Below, in pieces: positions 35,474-43,362 of a stretch of DNA of 64,000 nucleotides. Source of the stretch: Microbacterium sp. K24 (GTDB taxonomy: Bacteria; Actinomycetota; Actinomycetes; Actinomycetales; Microbacteriaceae); NCBI RefSeq assembly GCF_004794465.1, contig NZ_SSDJ01000086.1, positions 53,958 to 117,957 of the forward strand, in the 5' to 3' direction. The position numbers and the translations under genes were made by a program. Numbering within the stretch: the first letter of the stretch is position 1; each line of letters begins with the position of its first letter. Under the pieces are notes generated by a model. It did no database searches. It was not told the DNA's origin and saw only the letters and a program-made list of their open reading frames with translations.

Positions 35474-35544
35474 ATGTCGGGAGAATTCACGGATGCCGGG
35501 CGGAAACACGGTTTTCGCCCGGCATCCATCCCTCCTCCCGACAT
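35474..35544. terminator. Nested 71-nt hairpin after the rib operon
   Basis: Outer arms ATGTCGGGAG (35474-35483) and CTCCCGACAT (35535-35544), symmetric 7-nt internal loops, then inner arms of 17 bp with one wobble (35491-35507 and 35511-35527, GGATGCCGGGCG... with ...CGCCCGGCATCC) and an ACG loop. It is 44 bp after the ribH stop, so it probably ends the operon. Both strands can fold. Confidence 0.65.
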
Positions 35545-35615
35545 GTGTGCCTCGGCGTCGAGGTGAGGACCTCCTTGCTGGCGGCATATCGGTCGGCCTC
35601 GGTACGGTGACCGGC

Positions 35616-35969
35616 ATGGAGACTCTGCGTCATGTCGTGCTGTTCGTCCATCTGATCGGGTTCGCCGTGCTCTTCGGCGCGTGGGCCGCGCAGGCCTTCG
35701 GAGGCACGCGTCAGATCACCCGCATCATGGACTACGGCCTGCTGATCGCCGGCGTCGCGGGTCTCGCTCTCGCCGCTCCGTGGGGCATCGAGTACGAGCT
35801 GAACTACGTCAAGATCGGCACGAAGCTCGTGATCCTGCTCGCCATCGGCGCTCTCCTCGGCATCGGCAGCGCACGCCAGAAGCGCGGGCAAGCCGTTCCG
35901 TCGGCGATGTTCTGGCTCATCGGCATCCTCACGGCGCTCAACGCCGGCATCGCCGCGATCTGGCGCTGA
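35616..35969 (+). CDS. Small four-helix membrane protein of unknown function
   Basis: 117 residues, about four hydrophobic segments: HVVLFVHLIGFAVLFGAWAAQ, YGLLIAGVAGLALAAPWG, KIGTKLVILLAIGALLGIG and PSAMFWLIGILTALNAGIAAIW. Charged loops RQITRIMDY and GIEYELNYVK separate them. ATG 35616 is used because the upstream codons read through the hairpin. No motif tells its role. The fold size is similar to small CopD- or DUF2269-like proteins, but I cannot assign it. Monocistronic by position. Confidence 0.65.
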   Translation: METLRHVVLFVHLIGFAVLFGAWAAQAFGGTRQITRIMDYGLLIAGVAGLALAAPWGIEYELNYVKIGTKLVILLAIGALLGIGSARQKRGQAVPSAMFWLIGILTALNAGIAAIWR

Positions 35970-36010
35970 GCCGCGGCATCCGCTCCGCGTAGCGCGGGAT
36001 ATCTGCACAA

Positions 36011-36060
36011 CGGAGGACGGATTCGCGGGAGATCACCCTCCCGGATCCCGATCCCCTCCG
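36011..36060. terminator. Possible bipartite hairpin between convergent genes
   Basis: Outer CGGAGG (36011-36016) pairs with CCTCCG (36055-36060), inner CGGGAG (36026-36031) with CTCCCG (36038-36043). It lies between the membrane protein gene and the lacI-type gene that face each other. Stems are short, so the call is weak. Confidence 0.35.
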
Positions 36061-36072
36061 AACCGACGCGCG

Positions 36073-37125
36073 TCAGCGTCGCGGGGGCGCCGTGCTCTCG
36101 CGCACGACCAGCTCGGTGCCGACGAGCGGCGTGTCCACGCGCGCTTCTCCGTCGAGCTCGGCGAGCAGAGCATCGACGGCGAGGGCGCCGACCCGCTCCG
36201 GATGCTGCTGAACCGTCGTCAGCGGAGGCCACAGCTGGGCGGCATCCGGCAGTCCGTCGAAGCCGACGATGCTGACATCGCCCGGCACCTCGCGGCCGGC
36301 CTCACGGAAGGCGCGCAGCACGCCGATCGCCATCTGATCGTTCGCGGCGAACACCGCCGTGACGCCGTCGATCGCGCGCAGCCGCACTCCCGCCTCATAG
36401 CCGGAAGAAGCGGACCAGTCCCCCTGCAGCACGTCGGGAACCGCTCGGCCGCGCGCATCGAGGGTCGCCCGCCAGGCTTCACGCCGCCGCTCCGCCGAGT
36501 AGGACTTCGCGGGACCGGCCACGTGCCAGACCGTGTCGTGGCCGAGGTCGAGCAGGTGCTCGGTCGCGAGTCGCGCGCCCTGCGCCTGGTCCGTGTCGAC
36601 GAACGGATGCAGATCGCCGCGGTTCGAATCCACGAAGACGACCGGCAGTCCCTGCGGGATCTCGATGTCGGCCTCGTCGAGCTGGTGCGCCTCGATCACG
36701 ATGATGATGCCGTCGACGGCATGCTCCTCGAGCCGGCGGAAGGCTCCGGCGACGGTCTCCCCCGCGCTGGATTCGACCGGGATGAGTGTGAGGGCGTAGC
36801 CGAGCTGCGCGGCGCGCACGGCGATCGCGTCGAGGGTGCGCTGGTTGCCGTAGGAGCTGAACGAGAACATGACCACGCCGATGGTGCGGAATCGTCCTGA
36901 CCGCAGGGCTCGGGCGGCGCTGTTCGGGCGGTAGCCAAGGCTCTGCATGGCCGCTTCGACGCGTTCGCGGGTCACCGCGCCCACGTACCCGCGGGCGTTC
37001 ACCACACGGGAGACGGTCTGTCCGGAGACCCCGGCTTCCCGCGCCACGTCTTCCATCGACGGCTCGCGACGACGCAGCGAGGGCTCGGGAGAATGCTCGG
37101 ACGACACGATCAACCATCCATTCAT
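36073..37125 (-). CDS. LacI-family repressor of the galactoside locus
   Basis: 350 residues if it starts at ATG 37125; GTG 37107 is an alternative. HTH about 23-45: SMEDVAREAGVSGQTVSRVVN, followed by hinge-like YRPNSAARALRSGR. The periplasmic-binding-type core starts RTIGVVMFSFSSYGNQRTLDAI and contains FAANDQMAIGVLRAFREAG and VSIVGFDGLPDAAQLWPPLTTVQQ, all typical. It likely represses the divergent ABC transporter and GH35 genes and is released by a galactoside. Two identical sites lie in its promoter region, one covering its own start codon. Confidence 0.93.
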   Translation of the reverse strand: MNGWLIVSSEHSPEPSLRRREPSMEDVAREAGVSGQTVSRVVNARGYVGAVTRERVEAAMQSLGYRPNSAARALRSGRFRTIGVVMFSFSSYGNQRTLDAIAVRAAQLGYALTLIPVESSAGETVAGAFRRLEEHAVDGIIIVIEAHQLDEADIEIPQGLPVVFVDSNRGDLHPFVDTDQAQGARLATEHLLDLGHDTVWHVAGPAKSYSAERRREAWRATLDARGRAVPDVLQGDWSASSGYEAGVRLRAIDGVTAVFAANDQMAIGVLRAFREAGREVPGDVSIVGFDGLPDAAQLWPPLTTVQQHPERVGALAVDALLAELDGEARVDTPLVGTELVVRESTAPPRR

Positions 37126-37142
37126 ATGTTGACGTTGACACA
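37123..37142. promoter_or_regulatory. LacI-type operator, copy 1
   Basis: CATATGTTGACGTTGACACA at 37123-37142, identical to a second copy 34 bp further. The core TGTTGACGTTGACA is an imperfect palindrome about a central CG, the form expected for LacI-family sites. It covers the start codon of the regulator gene. Confidence 0.75.
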
Positions 37143-37156
37143 CTAGCAGTCGATCG

Positions 37157-37176
37157 CATATGTTGACGTTGACACA
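37157..37176. promoter_or_regulatory. LacI-type operator, copy 2
   Basis: Exact second copy of the 20-bp site, 40 bp upstream of the first transporter start. Centre-to-centre distance to copy 1 is 34 bp, about three helix turns, so two repressor dimers or one tetramer could bind on the same face. Confidence 0.75.
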
Positions 37177-37215
37177 TTGCGCATCGAGCGCTCTCACTCG
37201 AAGAAGGTCTCGTCG

Positions 37216-38133
37216 ATGACGACTGATTACCCCGCAGCTCTCGGAGCCCCCGGCATCCGACGCCGCGACAAGCGCGACTGGAAGGGATGGGCCTTCGTCG
37301 GCCCGTTCATGGTCGTGTTCGCCCTGGTGTTCCTGACACCGCTCGCCTACGCGCTCTACCTCAGCTTCTTCCAGGAGCGGCTCATCGGCGGCACCGCGTT
37401 CGTCGGCGTGGAGAACTACGTCCGCGCGCTGACCGACCCGCAGTTCTGGGAAGCATTCGGCCGCGTGCTGATCTTCCTGGTGGTGCAGGTGCCGATCATG
37501 CTGGTGCTGGCGCTCGGCGCCGCCCTCGCCCTCGACAGCGCCCGGCTGCGCGGCGCCTCGTTCTTCCGCATCCTGATCTTCCTGCCCTACGCCGTGCCCG
37601 CCGTCGTCGCCGTGCTGATGTGGGGCTACATCTACGGCGACCAGTTCGGCCTCGCGAGCAACGTCAACGACTTCCTCGGATTCGACGCGGTCACGCCGTT
37701 CGCCAAGGAGTGGATGCTGCTCTCGATCGGCAACATCGTGACCTGGGAGTTCGTCGGCTACAACATGCTGATCTTCTACTCGTCGCTCAAGACGATCCCC
37801 ACCGACATGTACGAGGCCGCCTCGCTCGACGGCGCGGGGGCGTGGCGCACGATCTTCTCGATCAAGATCCCCTCCGTGCGCGGAGCACTGGTGATCGCGA
37901 CGATCTTCTCGATCATCGGCAGCTTCCAGCTCTTCAACGAGCCGAACATCCTGCGGCCCCTGGCACCCAACGTGATCACGACGTTCTTCACGCCGAACAT
38001 GTACGCCTACAACCTCTCGTTCGCGGGTCAGCAGTTCAACTACGCCGCGACGATCGCCATCATCATGGGCGTCATCACCGCGGTCATCGCCTACGTCGTG
38101 CAGCTGCGCGGCTCGAAGTCGGAGGTGCGCTGA
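37216..38133 (+). CDS. Carbohydrate ABC transporter permease (MalF/UgpA type)
   Basis: 305 residues from ATG 37216; GAAGAAGG is about 9 bp upstream. Six hydrophobic segments: the first is FVGPFMVVFALVFLTPLAYALYLSFF. The EAA loop contacting the ATPase is EAASLDGAGAWRTIFSIKIPSVRG. With the second permease and the binding protein it forms a CUT1-type sugar importer. No ATPase gene is nearby, so a shared MsiK-like ATPase elsewhere is expected, as usual in actinobacteria. Likely substrate: a galactoside oligosaccharide, from the linked GH35 enzyme. Confidence 0.93.
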   Translation: MTTDYPAALGAPGIRRRDKRDWKGWAFVGPFMVVFALVFLTPLAYALYLSFFQERLIGGTAFVGVENYVRALTDPQFWEAFGRVLIFLVVQVPIMLVLALGAALALDSARLRGASFFRILIFLPYAVPAVVAVLMWGYIYGDQFGLASNVNDFLGFDAVTPFAKEWMLLSIGNIVTWEFVGYNMLIFYSSLKTIPTDMYEAASLDGAGAWRTIFSIKIPSVRGALVIATIFSIIGSFQLFNEPNILRPLAPNVITTFFTPNMYAYNLSFAGQQFNYAATIAIIMGVITAVIAYVVQLRGSKSEVR

Positions 38134-38134
38134 C

Positions 38135-39025
38135 ATGGCACTCCCCCTCGCCCGCCCGTCCCGCAAGCGCCACGACCTGATGAATCCGCGCAAGTCGAAC
38201 ACCCTGCTGATCGTCATGATCGTGTACGCCCTGTACACGCTCGTGCCGCTGGTGTGGCTGCTCTTCAGCTCGACGAAGACCCAGTCGGGACTGTTCAGCT
38301 CGTTCGGCCTCTGGTTCGCCGACGACTTCGCGTTCTTCGACAACCTCGGGGCGACGTTCGCCTATCGCGACGGCATCTTCCTGCGCTGGCTGGGGAACAC
38401 CCTCCTCTACGTCTTCGTGGGCGCCGGCGGCGCGACGCTGCTCGCCACCATGGCGGGGTACGGCCTGGCGAAGTACCGCTTCCCCGGCCGGCGCGGGGTC
38501 TTCGCGGTGGTGCTCGGCGCGGTCGCGGTGCCCGGCACGGCGCTCGCCGTCCCGACGTTCCTGCTCTTCAGCGAGCTCGGGCTGACGAACACTCCGTGGG
38601 CCGTGATCATCCCGTCGCTCATCAGCCCGTTCGGCCTGTACCTGATCTGGGTGTTCGCCTCCGAATCCGTGCCGACCGAGCTGCTCGAAGCCGCACGCAT
38701 CGACGGAGCCGGGGAGTTCCGCACCTTCTTCACGATCTCGATGCGGCTTCTCGCGCCGGGCATCGTGACGGTCGCGCTCTTCACGGTCGTCGCCACCTGG
38801 AACAACTACTTCCTGCCGCTGATCATGCTGTCGGACCCCGCCTGGTACCCCCTCACCGTGGGTCTCAACCAGTGGAGCTCGCAGGCGATCGGCGCCGGAT
38901 CCCAGCCGATCTACAACCTCGTGATCATGGGCTCGCTGCTCACGATCATCCCGATCGTCATCGCCTTCCTGCTGCTGCAGCGGTTCTGGCAGTCAGGTCT
39001 CACCGCGGGAAGCGTCAAGCAATAG
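38135..39025 (+). CDS. Carbohydrate ABC transporter permease (MalG/UgpE type)
   Basis: 296 residues, 1 bp after the previous stop. First membrane segment TLLIVMIVYALYTLVPLVWLLFSS; EAA loop EAARIDGAGEFRTFFTISMRLLAPG. Typical of the second CUT1 permease. ATG 38135 has GGAGG upstream inside the end of the first permease. Partner of the preceding gene in the import pore. Confidence 0.93.
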   Translation: MALPLARPSRKRHDLMNPRKSNTLLIVMIVYALYTLVPLVWLLFSSTKTQSGLFSSFGLWFADDFAFFDNLGATFAYRDGIFLRWLGNTLLYVFVGAGGATLLATMAGYGLAKYRFPGRRGVFAVVLGAVAVPGTALAVPTFLLFSELGLTNTPWAVIIPSLISPFGLYLIWVFASESVPTELLEAARIDGAGEFRTFFTISMRLLAPGIVTVALFTVVATWNNYFLPLIMLSDPAWYPLTVGLNQWSSQAIGAGSQPIYNLVIMGSLLTIIPIVIAFLLLQRFWQSGLTAGSVKQ

Positions 39026-39092
39026 CTCCCCGCACCTCGTGCACCACCTCCGCGATCCGACGCTGGATCGCACCTCCCGAAAGGACACAGCA

Positions 39093-40448
39093 ATGAAGCA
39101 CCTTCCCTCACCGACGCGGCGCACCCTCGCGGTGCTCGCCGCAGGAACCGTGGCAGCGCTGGCGCTGGCCGGCTGCAGCACCGGCGGCAGCGGAGACGCC
39201 GGCGGCGGCTCCGGCGACGGCTCGTTCGACTCCGTGGAGGCGGCCCTCGAGAAGGGCGGCGAGATCACGTACTGGTCGTGGACCCCCTCGGCCGAGGACC
39301 AGGTCGCGGCGTTCGAGAAGGAATACCCGAACGTCAAGGTCAACCTCGTCAACGCCGGCACCAACAACGAGGAGTACACGAAGCTGCAGAACGCCATCAA
39401 GGCCGGCTCCGGCGCCCCGGACGTCGTGCAGGTCGAGTACTACGCGCTGCCGCAGTTCGCCCTGACCGACGCGTTCGTCGACCTGTCGCAGTACGGCTTC
39501 GCCGACTTCGAAGACGACTACACCGCCTCCACCTGGAACTCCGTGACCGACGGCGACGCCATCTACGGCCTCCCCCAGGACTCGGGCCCCATGGCGCTCT
39601 TCTACAACAAGGCCGTCTTCGACGCGGCCGGCATCGCCGTGCCGACCACGTGGGACGAGTACTACGAGGCCGCCAAGGCGATCCACGCGGCGAACCCCGA
39701 CGCGTACATCACCAACGACACCGGCGACGCGGGCTTCGCGACGTCGATGATCTGGCAGGCGGGCGGCAAGCCGTTCGCGACCTCGGGAACCGACGTCACC
39801 CTCGACCTCGAGGACGCCGGCACCAAGAAGTGGACCGAGAACTGGAACCGCCTCGTCGAGGAGGGCCTCGTCGCGCAGACCAGCAGCTGGAGCGACGAGT
39901 GGTTCCGCGGACTCGGTGACGGCAGCATCGCCACCCTCGTGATCGGCGCCTGGATGCCGGGCAACCTGATCTCGGGCGCGCCCGACGGCGCCGGCGACTG
40001 GCGCGTCGCGCCGATGCCGACCTACGACGGCACGGCGGCGAGCGCCGAGAACGGCGGCGGCGGTCAGGCCGTGACGAAGCAGAGCAAGAACCCGGAGCTC
40101 GCCGCGGGCTTCCTGTGGTGGCTGAACAACTCGGAGGAGAGCATCTCGATCTTCCTCGAGTCGGGCGGCTTCCCGTCGACCACCGCCGAGCTCTCCAGCG
40201 ACGAGTTCCTCGCGGACGCACCCGAGTACTTCGGCGGTCAGAAGATCAACGAGGTCCTCGCGGGCGCGGCCGGCGACGTCGTCGAAGGCTGGAGCTACCT
40301 GCCCTACCAGGTGTACGCCAACAGCATCTTCGGCGACACCGTGGGCCAGGCGTACCAGAACAACTCCGACCTGAATGCGGGCCTCACCGCCTGGCAGGAC
40401 GCACTGGTCGAGTACGGCGACGAGCAGGGCTTCACCGTCAACAAGTAG
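39093..40448 (+). CDS. Sugar-binding lipoprotein of CUT1 ABC transporter
   Basis: 451 residues. Signal peptide with lipobox: basic start, LAVLAAGTVAALALAGC and Cys at about 29, then a Gly/Ser linker. Family 1 solute-binding core: ITYWSWTPSAEDQVAAFEKEYPNVKVNLVNAG, GLPQDSGPMALFYNKAVFDAAGI and the tryptophan/aromatic region WMPGNLISGA. It is anchored outside and gives sugar to the permeases. AAAGGA 8 bp before ATG 39093. A strong hairpin follows its stop, which would keep this message part at high level compared with the hydrolase gene. Confidence 0.95.
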   Translation: MKHLPSPTRRTLAVLAAGTVAALALAGCSTGGSGDAGGGSGDGSFDSVEAALEKGGEITYWSWTPSAEDQVAAFEKEYPNVKVNLVNAGTNNEEYTKLQNAIKAGSGAPDVVQVEYYALPQFALTDAFVDLSQYGFADFEDDYTASTWNSVTDGDAIYGLPQDSGPMALFYNKAVFDAAGIAVPTTWDEYYEAAKAIHAANPDAYITNDTGDAGFATSMIWQAGGKPFATSGTDVTLDLEDAGTKKWTENWNRLVEEGLVAQTSSWSDEWFRGLGDGSIATLVIGAWMPGNLISGAPDGAGDWRVAPMPTYDGTAASAENGGGGQAVTKQSKNPELAAGFLWWLNNSEESISIFLESGGFPSTTAELSSDEFLADAPEYFGGQKINEVLAGAAGDVVEGWSYLPYQVYANSIFGDTVGQAYQNNSDLNAGLTAWQDALVEYGDEQGFTVNK

Positions 40449-40454
40449 CACGCC

Positions 40455-40490
40455 CGGCTGCGCCGGGTCCCTCAGGACCCGGCGCAGCCG
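40455..40490 (+). terminator. 16-bp perfect hairpin between binding-protein and GH35 genes
   Basis: CGGCTGCGCCGGGTCC (40455-40470) and GGACCCGGCGCAGCCG (40475-40490), loop CTCA, 6 bp after the stop of the binding-protein gene. It has no T tract and lies inside the operon, so it may act as a partial terminator or 3' end stabiliser. Confidence 0.75.
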
Positions 40491-40516
40491 ATCCCCCCAT
40501 CGAAAGCACCGCACCC

Positions 40517-42268
40517 GTGACATCTTTCTCCATCGGCGAGACCGACTTCCTCCGCGACGGCGCGCCGCACCAGGTGATCGCCGGCTCCATCCACTACTTC
40601 CGGGTGCACCCCGACCTGTGGCAGGACCGCATCCGCAAGGCGCGGCTCATGGGTCTGAACACCATCGAGACCTACGTCGCGTGGAACGCCCACGAGCCCC
40701 GCCGTGGCGAGTGGGACGCGAGCGGATGGAACGACCTCGGACGCTTCCTCGACCTGGTGCACGCCGAGGGCATGGATGCCATCGTGCGCCCCGGCCCGTA
40801 CATCTGCGCCGAATGGCACAACGGCGGCCTCCCCGTCTGGCTCACGGGCACGAAGGGCGGGCTGCGCTCCTCGGAGCCCTCGTACCTCGCCGAGGTCAGC
40901 GCCTACCTGCGTCGCGTCTACGAGATCGTCACTCCTCGCCAGATCGATCGCGGCGGACCCGTCGTGCTCCTCCAGATCGAGAACGAGTACGGCGCGTACG
41001 GCGCCGACACGGCGTACCTCGAGCACCTCGTCGCGGTCACCCGGGAGGCCGGCATCACCGTGCCGCTCACCACCGTGGACCAGCCCACCGATCGGATGCT
41101 CGACGACGGCAGCCTTCCCGGGCTCCACAAGACCGGGTCGTTCGGGTCACGGAGCAGCGAGCGGCTCGCGACTCTCCGGAAGCACCAGCCCACCGGACCT
41201 CTGATGTGCTCGGAGTTCTGGGACGGGTGGTTCGACTGGTGGGGCGGAGTGCATCACACGACGGACGTCGCCGCGGCGGCATCCGAACTCGACGTTCTGC
41301 TCGCCGCGGGCGCGTCGGTCAACATCTACATGTTCCACGGCGGCACGAACTTCGGCCTCACCAACGGCGCGAACGACAAGGGCCGCTACCTGCCGCTCGT
41401 GACCTCCTACGACTACGACGCCCCGCTCGACGAGGCGGGTGAGCCGACGGAGAAGTTCTTCGCCTTCCGGGACGTGATCGCGAAGTACGCGCCGGTTCCC
41501 GACGAGCTTCCCGCGCGGGGAGCCACGGCGCCGGCCTTCGAGGTCGCGCTGTCTTCCCGGGGCGCATGGACGGATGCCACGGCATCCGCGCCGGTCACGG
41601 ACCGGCCGCAGACGTTCGACGCCCTCGGACACCTCAGCGCCCTGGTGCGCTACGACGTGGAGCTGCCCGTCGGCGGCGGCATCCTGTCGATCGACGACGT
41701 CCGCGACCTCGCCTGGGTCAGCGTCGACGGGCAGCCGGTCGGAACGCTCTCGCGCACGCGGCACGATCGCACGATCCGCATCCCCTCCGCTCGCACCCTG
41801 AGCATCCTCGTCGAGGACCAGGGCCGCGTGAACTACGACCACCGCCTGGGTGAGGAGAAGGGGCTGATCGGTGACGTGACCCTCGACGGAGTCGCTCTCA
41901 CCGGCTGGCGCTCGACCCCGCTCGACGTCGCCGCGATCGCGGCGTCGCTGACCGAGTCGCAGGCGGCGTCGCTGGCGGAGCCGCCGGCGGAGGCGGCAGG
42001 CGCGGGTCCGCTCGCCTGGTCGGCCGACTTCGCCCTGGATGCCGCGACGGATCTGTTCCTCGACACGGCCGCCTGGGGAAAGGGCTATGCGTTCGTGAAC
42101 GGCTTCTTCCTCGGCCGCTACTGGCGGAACGGACCGCAGCGCACGATGTACGTCCCGGCGCCGGCGACCCGGGCCGGCGCGAACAGCCTGGTCGTGCTCG
42201 AGCTGGAGCACCTCGACCCTCGCGCGGCGTTCGTCGGTGCGCTCTCGCTCGGCGACACGGAGGAGTGA
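40517..42268 (+). CDS. GH35 beta-galactosidase, intracellular
   Basis: 583 residues from GTG 40517, no signal peptide. GH35 motifs: IAGSIHYFRVHPDLWQDRI, ETYVAWNAHEP, RPGPYICAEWHNGGLPVWL. Acid/base Glu157 in LQIENEYGAYG, nucleophile Glu233 in CSEFWDGWF by analogy with human GLB1 (E188/E268). C-terminal beta-sandwich domains with GYAFVNGFFLGRYWRNGPQRTMYVP end the family. It cleaves terminal beta-galactose (probably beta-1,3 or 1,6 or 1,4) from imported saccharides. Last gene of the LacI-controlled operon. Confidence 0.95.
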   Translation: MTSFSIGETDFLRDGAPHQVIAGSIHYFRVHPDLWQDRIRKARLMGLNTIETYVAWNAHEPRRGEWDASGWNDLGRFLDLVHAEGMDAIVRPGPYICAEWHNGGLPVWLTGTKGGLRSSEPSYLAEVSAYLRRVYEIVTPRQIDRGGPVVLLQIENEYGAYGADTAYLEHLVAVTREAGITVPLTTVDQPTDRMLDDGSLPGLHKTGSFGSRSSERLATLRKHQPTGPLMCSEFWDGWFDWWGGVHHTTDVAAAASELDVLLAAGASVNIYMFHGGTNFGLTNGANDKGRYLPLVTSYDYDAPLDEAGEPTEKFFAFRDVIAKYAPVPDELPARGATAPAFEVALSSRGAWTDATASAPVTDRPQTFDALGHLSALVRYDVELPVGGGILSIDDVRDLAWVSVDGQPVGTLSRTRHDRTIRIPSARTLSILVEDQGRVNYDHRLGEEKGLIGDVTLDGVALTGWRSTPLDVAAIAASLTESQAASLAEPPAEAAGAGPLAWSADFALDAATDLFLDTAAWGKGYAFVNGFFLGRYWRNGPQRTMYVPAPATRAGANSLVVLELEHLDPRAAFVGALSLGDTEE

Positions 42269-42275
42269 CAGGCGT

Positions 42276-42764
42276 TCAGTCGCGGTACGTGCGCCAGAGC
42301 ACGGCGGACAACCGCTCGGCATCGTCGTCGTGGATACGCTGCCAATTCCGGCCGTTGCGGGCGAAGGTCGCCCGTACGCCGGCCGGGACCTCCGCCTGGT
42401 CGATCGGATGCGCGAGCCACTCGCAGCGGCGGACGTGCACGAGGTCCGCCGCGGCGGCGTCCTCTCCGGTGTCGTATGCCCAGGGGCCGGCGATGCGTCC
42501 GAGATAGGTCAGGCCGTCGACATCCCGCGTCCACACGAACGCACCGATCGGCGCCTTCGCGAACCGTTCGATACGCCACGCCAACCGGATGCCGGACTGC
42601 GCGTCTGCCGCGACCAAGGCCTCGGCCAGTGAGCCGGGAGCGGGCTCCAGCCTGCCGCCGATGCCGCAGATGCCGAGCTCGAGCGCCCGCTCCGGCCCCA
42701 CGCCGCGGGGCACCGCGTCGTCGCGGGAGCGCATCGGAGCGCGATAGACCGGCATCTCGCTCAT
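42276..42764 (-). CDS. Uncharacterised protein, PUA/EVE-like features possible
   Basis: 162 residues from ATG 42764, with the phosphoesterase stop overlapping by ATGA. Parts of note: GICGIGGRL near residue 30, AWRIERFAKAPIGAFVWTRDVDGLTYLGRIAGPWAYDT, then HVRRCEWLAHPIDQAEVPAGVRATFARNGRNWQRI. The YLGRIxGPWxYD / VRxCEW arrangement resembles PUA- or EVE-like and MrcB/restriction-type N-domains that bind modified bases, but the match is from memory and weak. Only 7 bp from the GH35 stop (convergent). Confidence 0.55.
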   Translation of the reverse strand: MSEMPVYRAPMRSRDDAVPRGVGPERALELGICGIGGRLEPAPGSLAEALVAADAQSGIRLAWRIERFAKAPIGAFVWTRDVDGLTYLGRIAGPWAYDTGEDAAAADLVHVRRCEWLAHPIDQAEVPAGVRATFARNGRNWQRIHDDDAERLSAVLWRTYRD

Positions 42765-43258
42765 CGAACGGGCACCAGCGTCGTCTCGATCGACGCCTCG
42801 TCGATCGTGGCCCACATCATGGTGCAGACCGGCTGCCGGCGCCGATCGGTGGGAGACCCGGGGTTCAGCAGCCGCATCCCCGCGGGAGACACGGTGTCCC
42901 ACGGGATGTGGGAGTGGCCGAAGACGAGCAGATCGATGCCGGGGAAAGCCTCGTCCATCCGCTGCTCCCGCCGGGTGGCCGCCCCGGTCTCGTGGATGAT
43001 CGCGATCTCGACGTCCTCGACGGTGAGCCGCGCGATCTCGGGCAGACGCGCGCGCAGCTCGGGTCCGTCGTTGTTGCCGTACACGCCGGTGAAGCTGCGG
43101 GACCTCGACTCGAGCAGTTCCAGGGTCGCGAGGTCGACCCAGTCCCCCGCGTGCACCACGATGTCGGCCTCATCGACGGCCTTCAGCACGGCGTCCGGCA
43201 GGTGTCTCGCCCGCTTCGGCACATGGGTGTCCGCGAGCAGCAGCATCCGCGTCGTCAT
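42761..43258 (-). CDS. YfcE/MJ0936-type metallophosphoesterase
   Basis: 165 residues from ATG 43258. All the dimetal motifs are in place: LLLADTHVPKRA (D-x-H), HAGDWVDL (GD), GNNDGPE (GNxD), AIIHETG (GH-like H) and VFGHSHIPW (GHTH variant). Small cytosolic phosphodiesterase; natural substrate unknown. Coupled to the following unknown gene by an ATGA overlap, so the two may act together. Confidence 0.92.
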   Translation of the reverse strand: MTTRMLLLADTHVPKRARHLPDAVLKAVDEADIVVHAGDWVDLATLELLESRSRSFTGVYGNNDGPELRARLPEIARLTVEDVEIAIIHETGAATRREQRMDEAFPGIDLLVFGHSHIPWDTVSPAGMRLLNPGSPTDRRRQPVCTMMWATIDEASIETTLVPVR

Positions 43259-43362
43259 GATCGACACGCTATCCGACCCGCGCCGGCCACACAGCGAACA
43301 CTCAGGAAGGCGTAAACTCGCCCGAGTCCCCCGGTACGTCGGGGACTGAACGGAGAAGCATC

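Noticed and set aside
43325..43347. Riboswitch before the MHS transporter
   Set aside because: Only a 7-bp simple hairpin; no conserved core of a known class.
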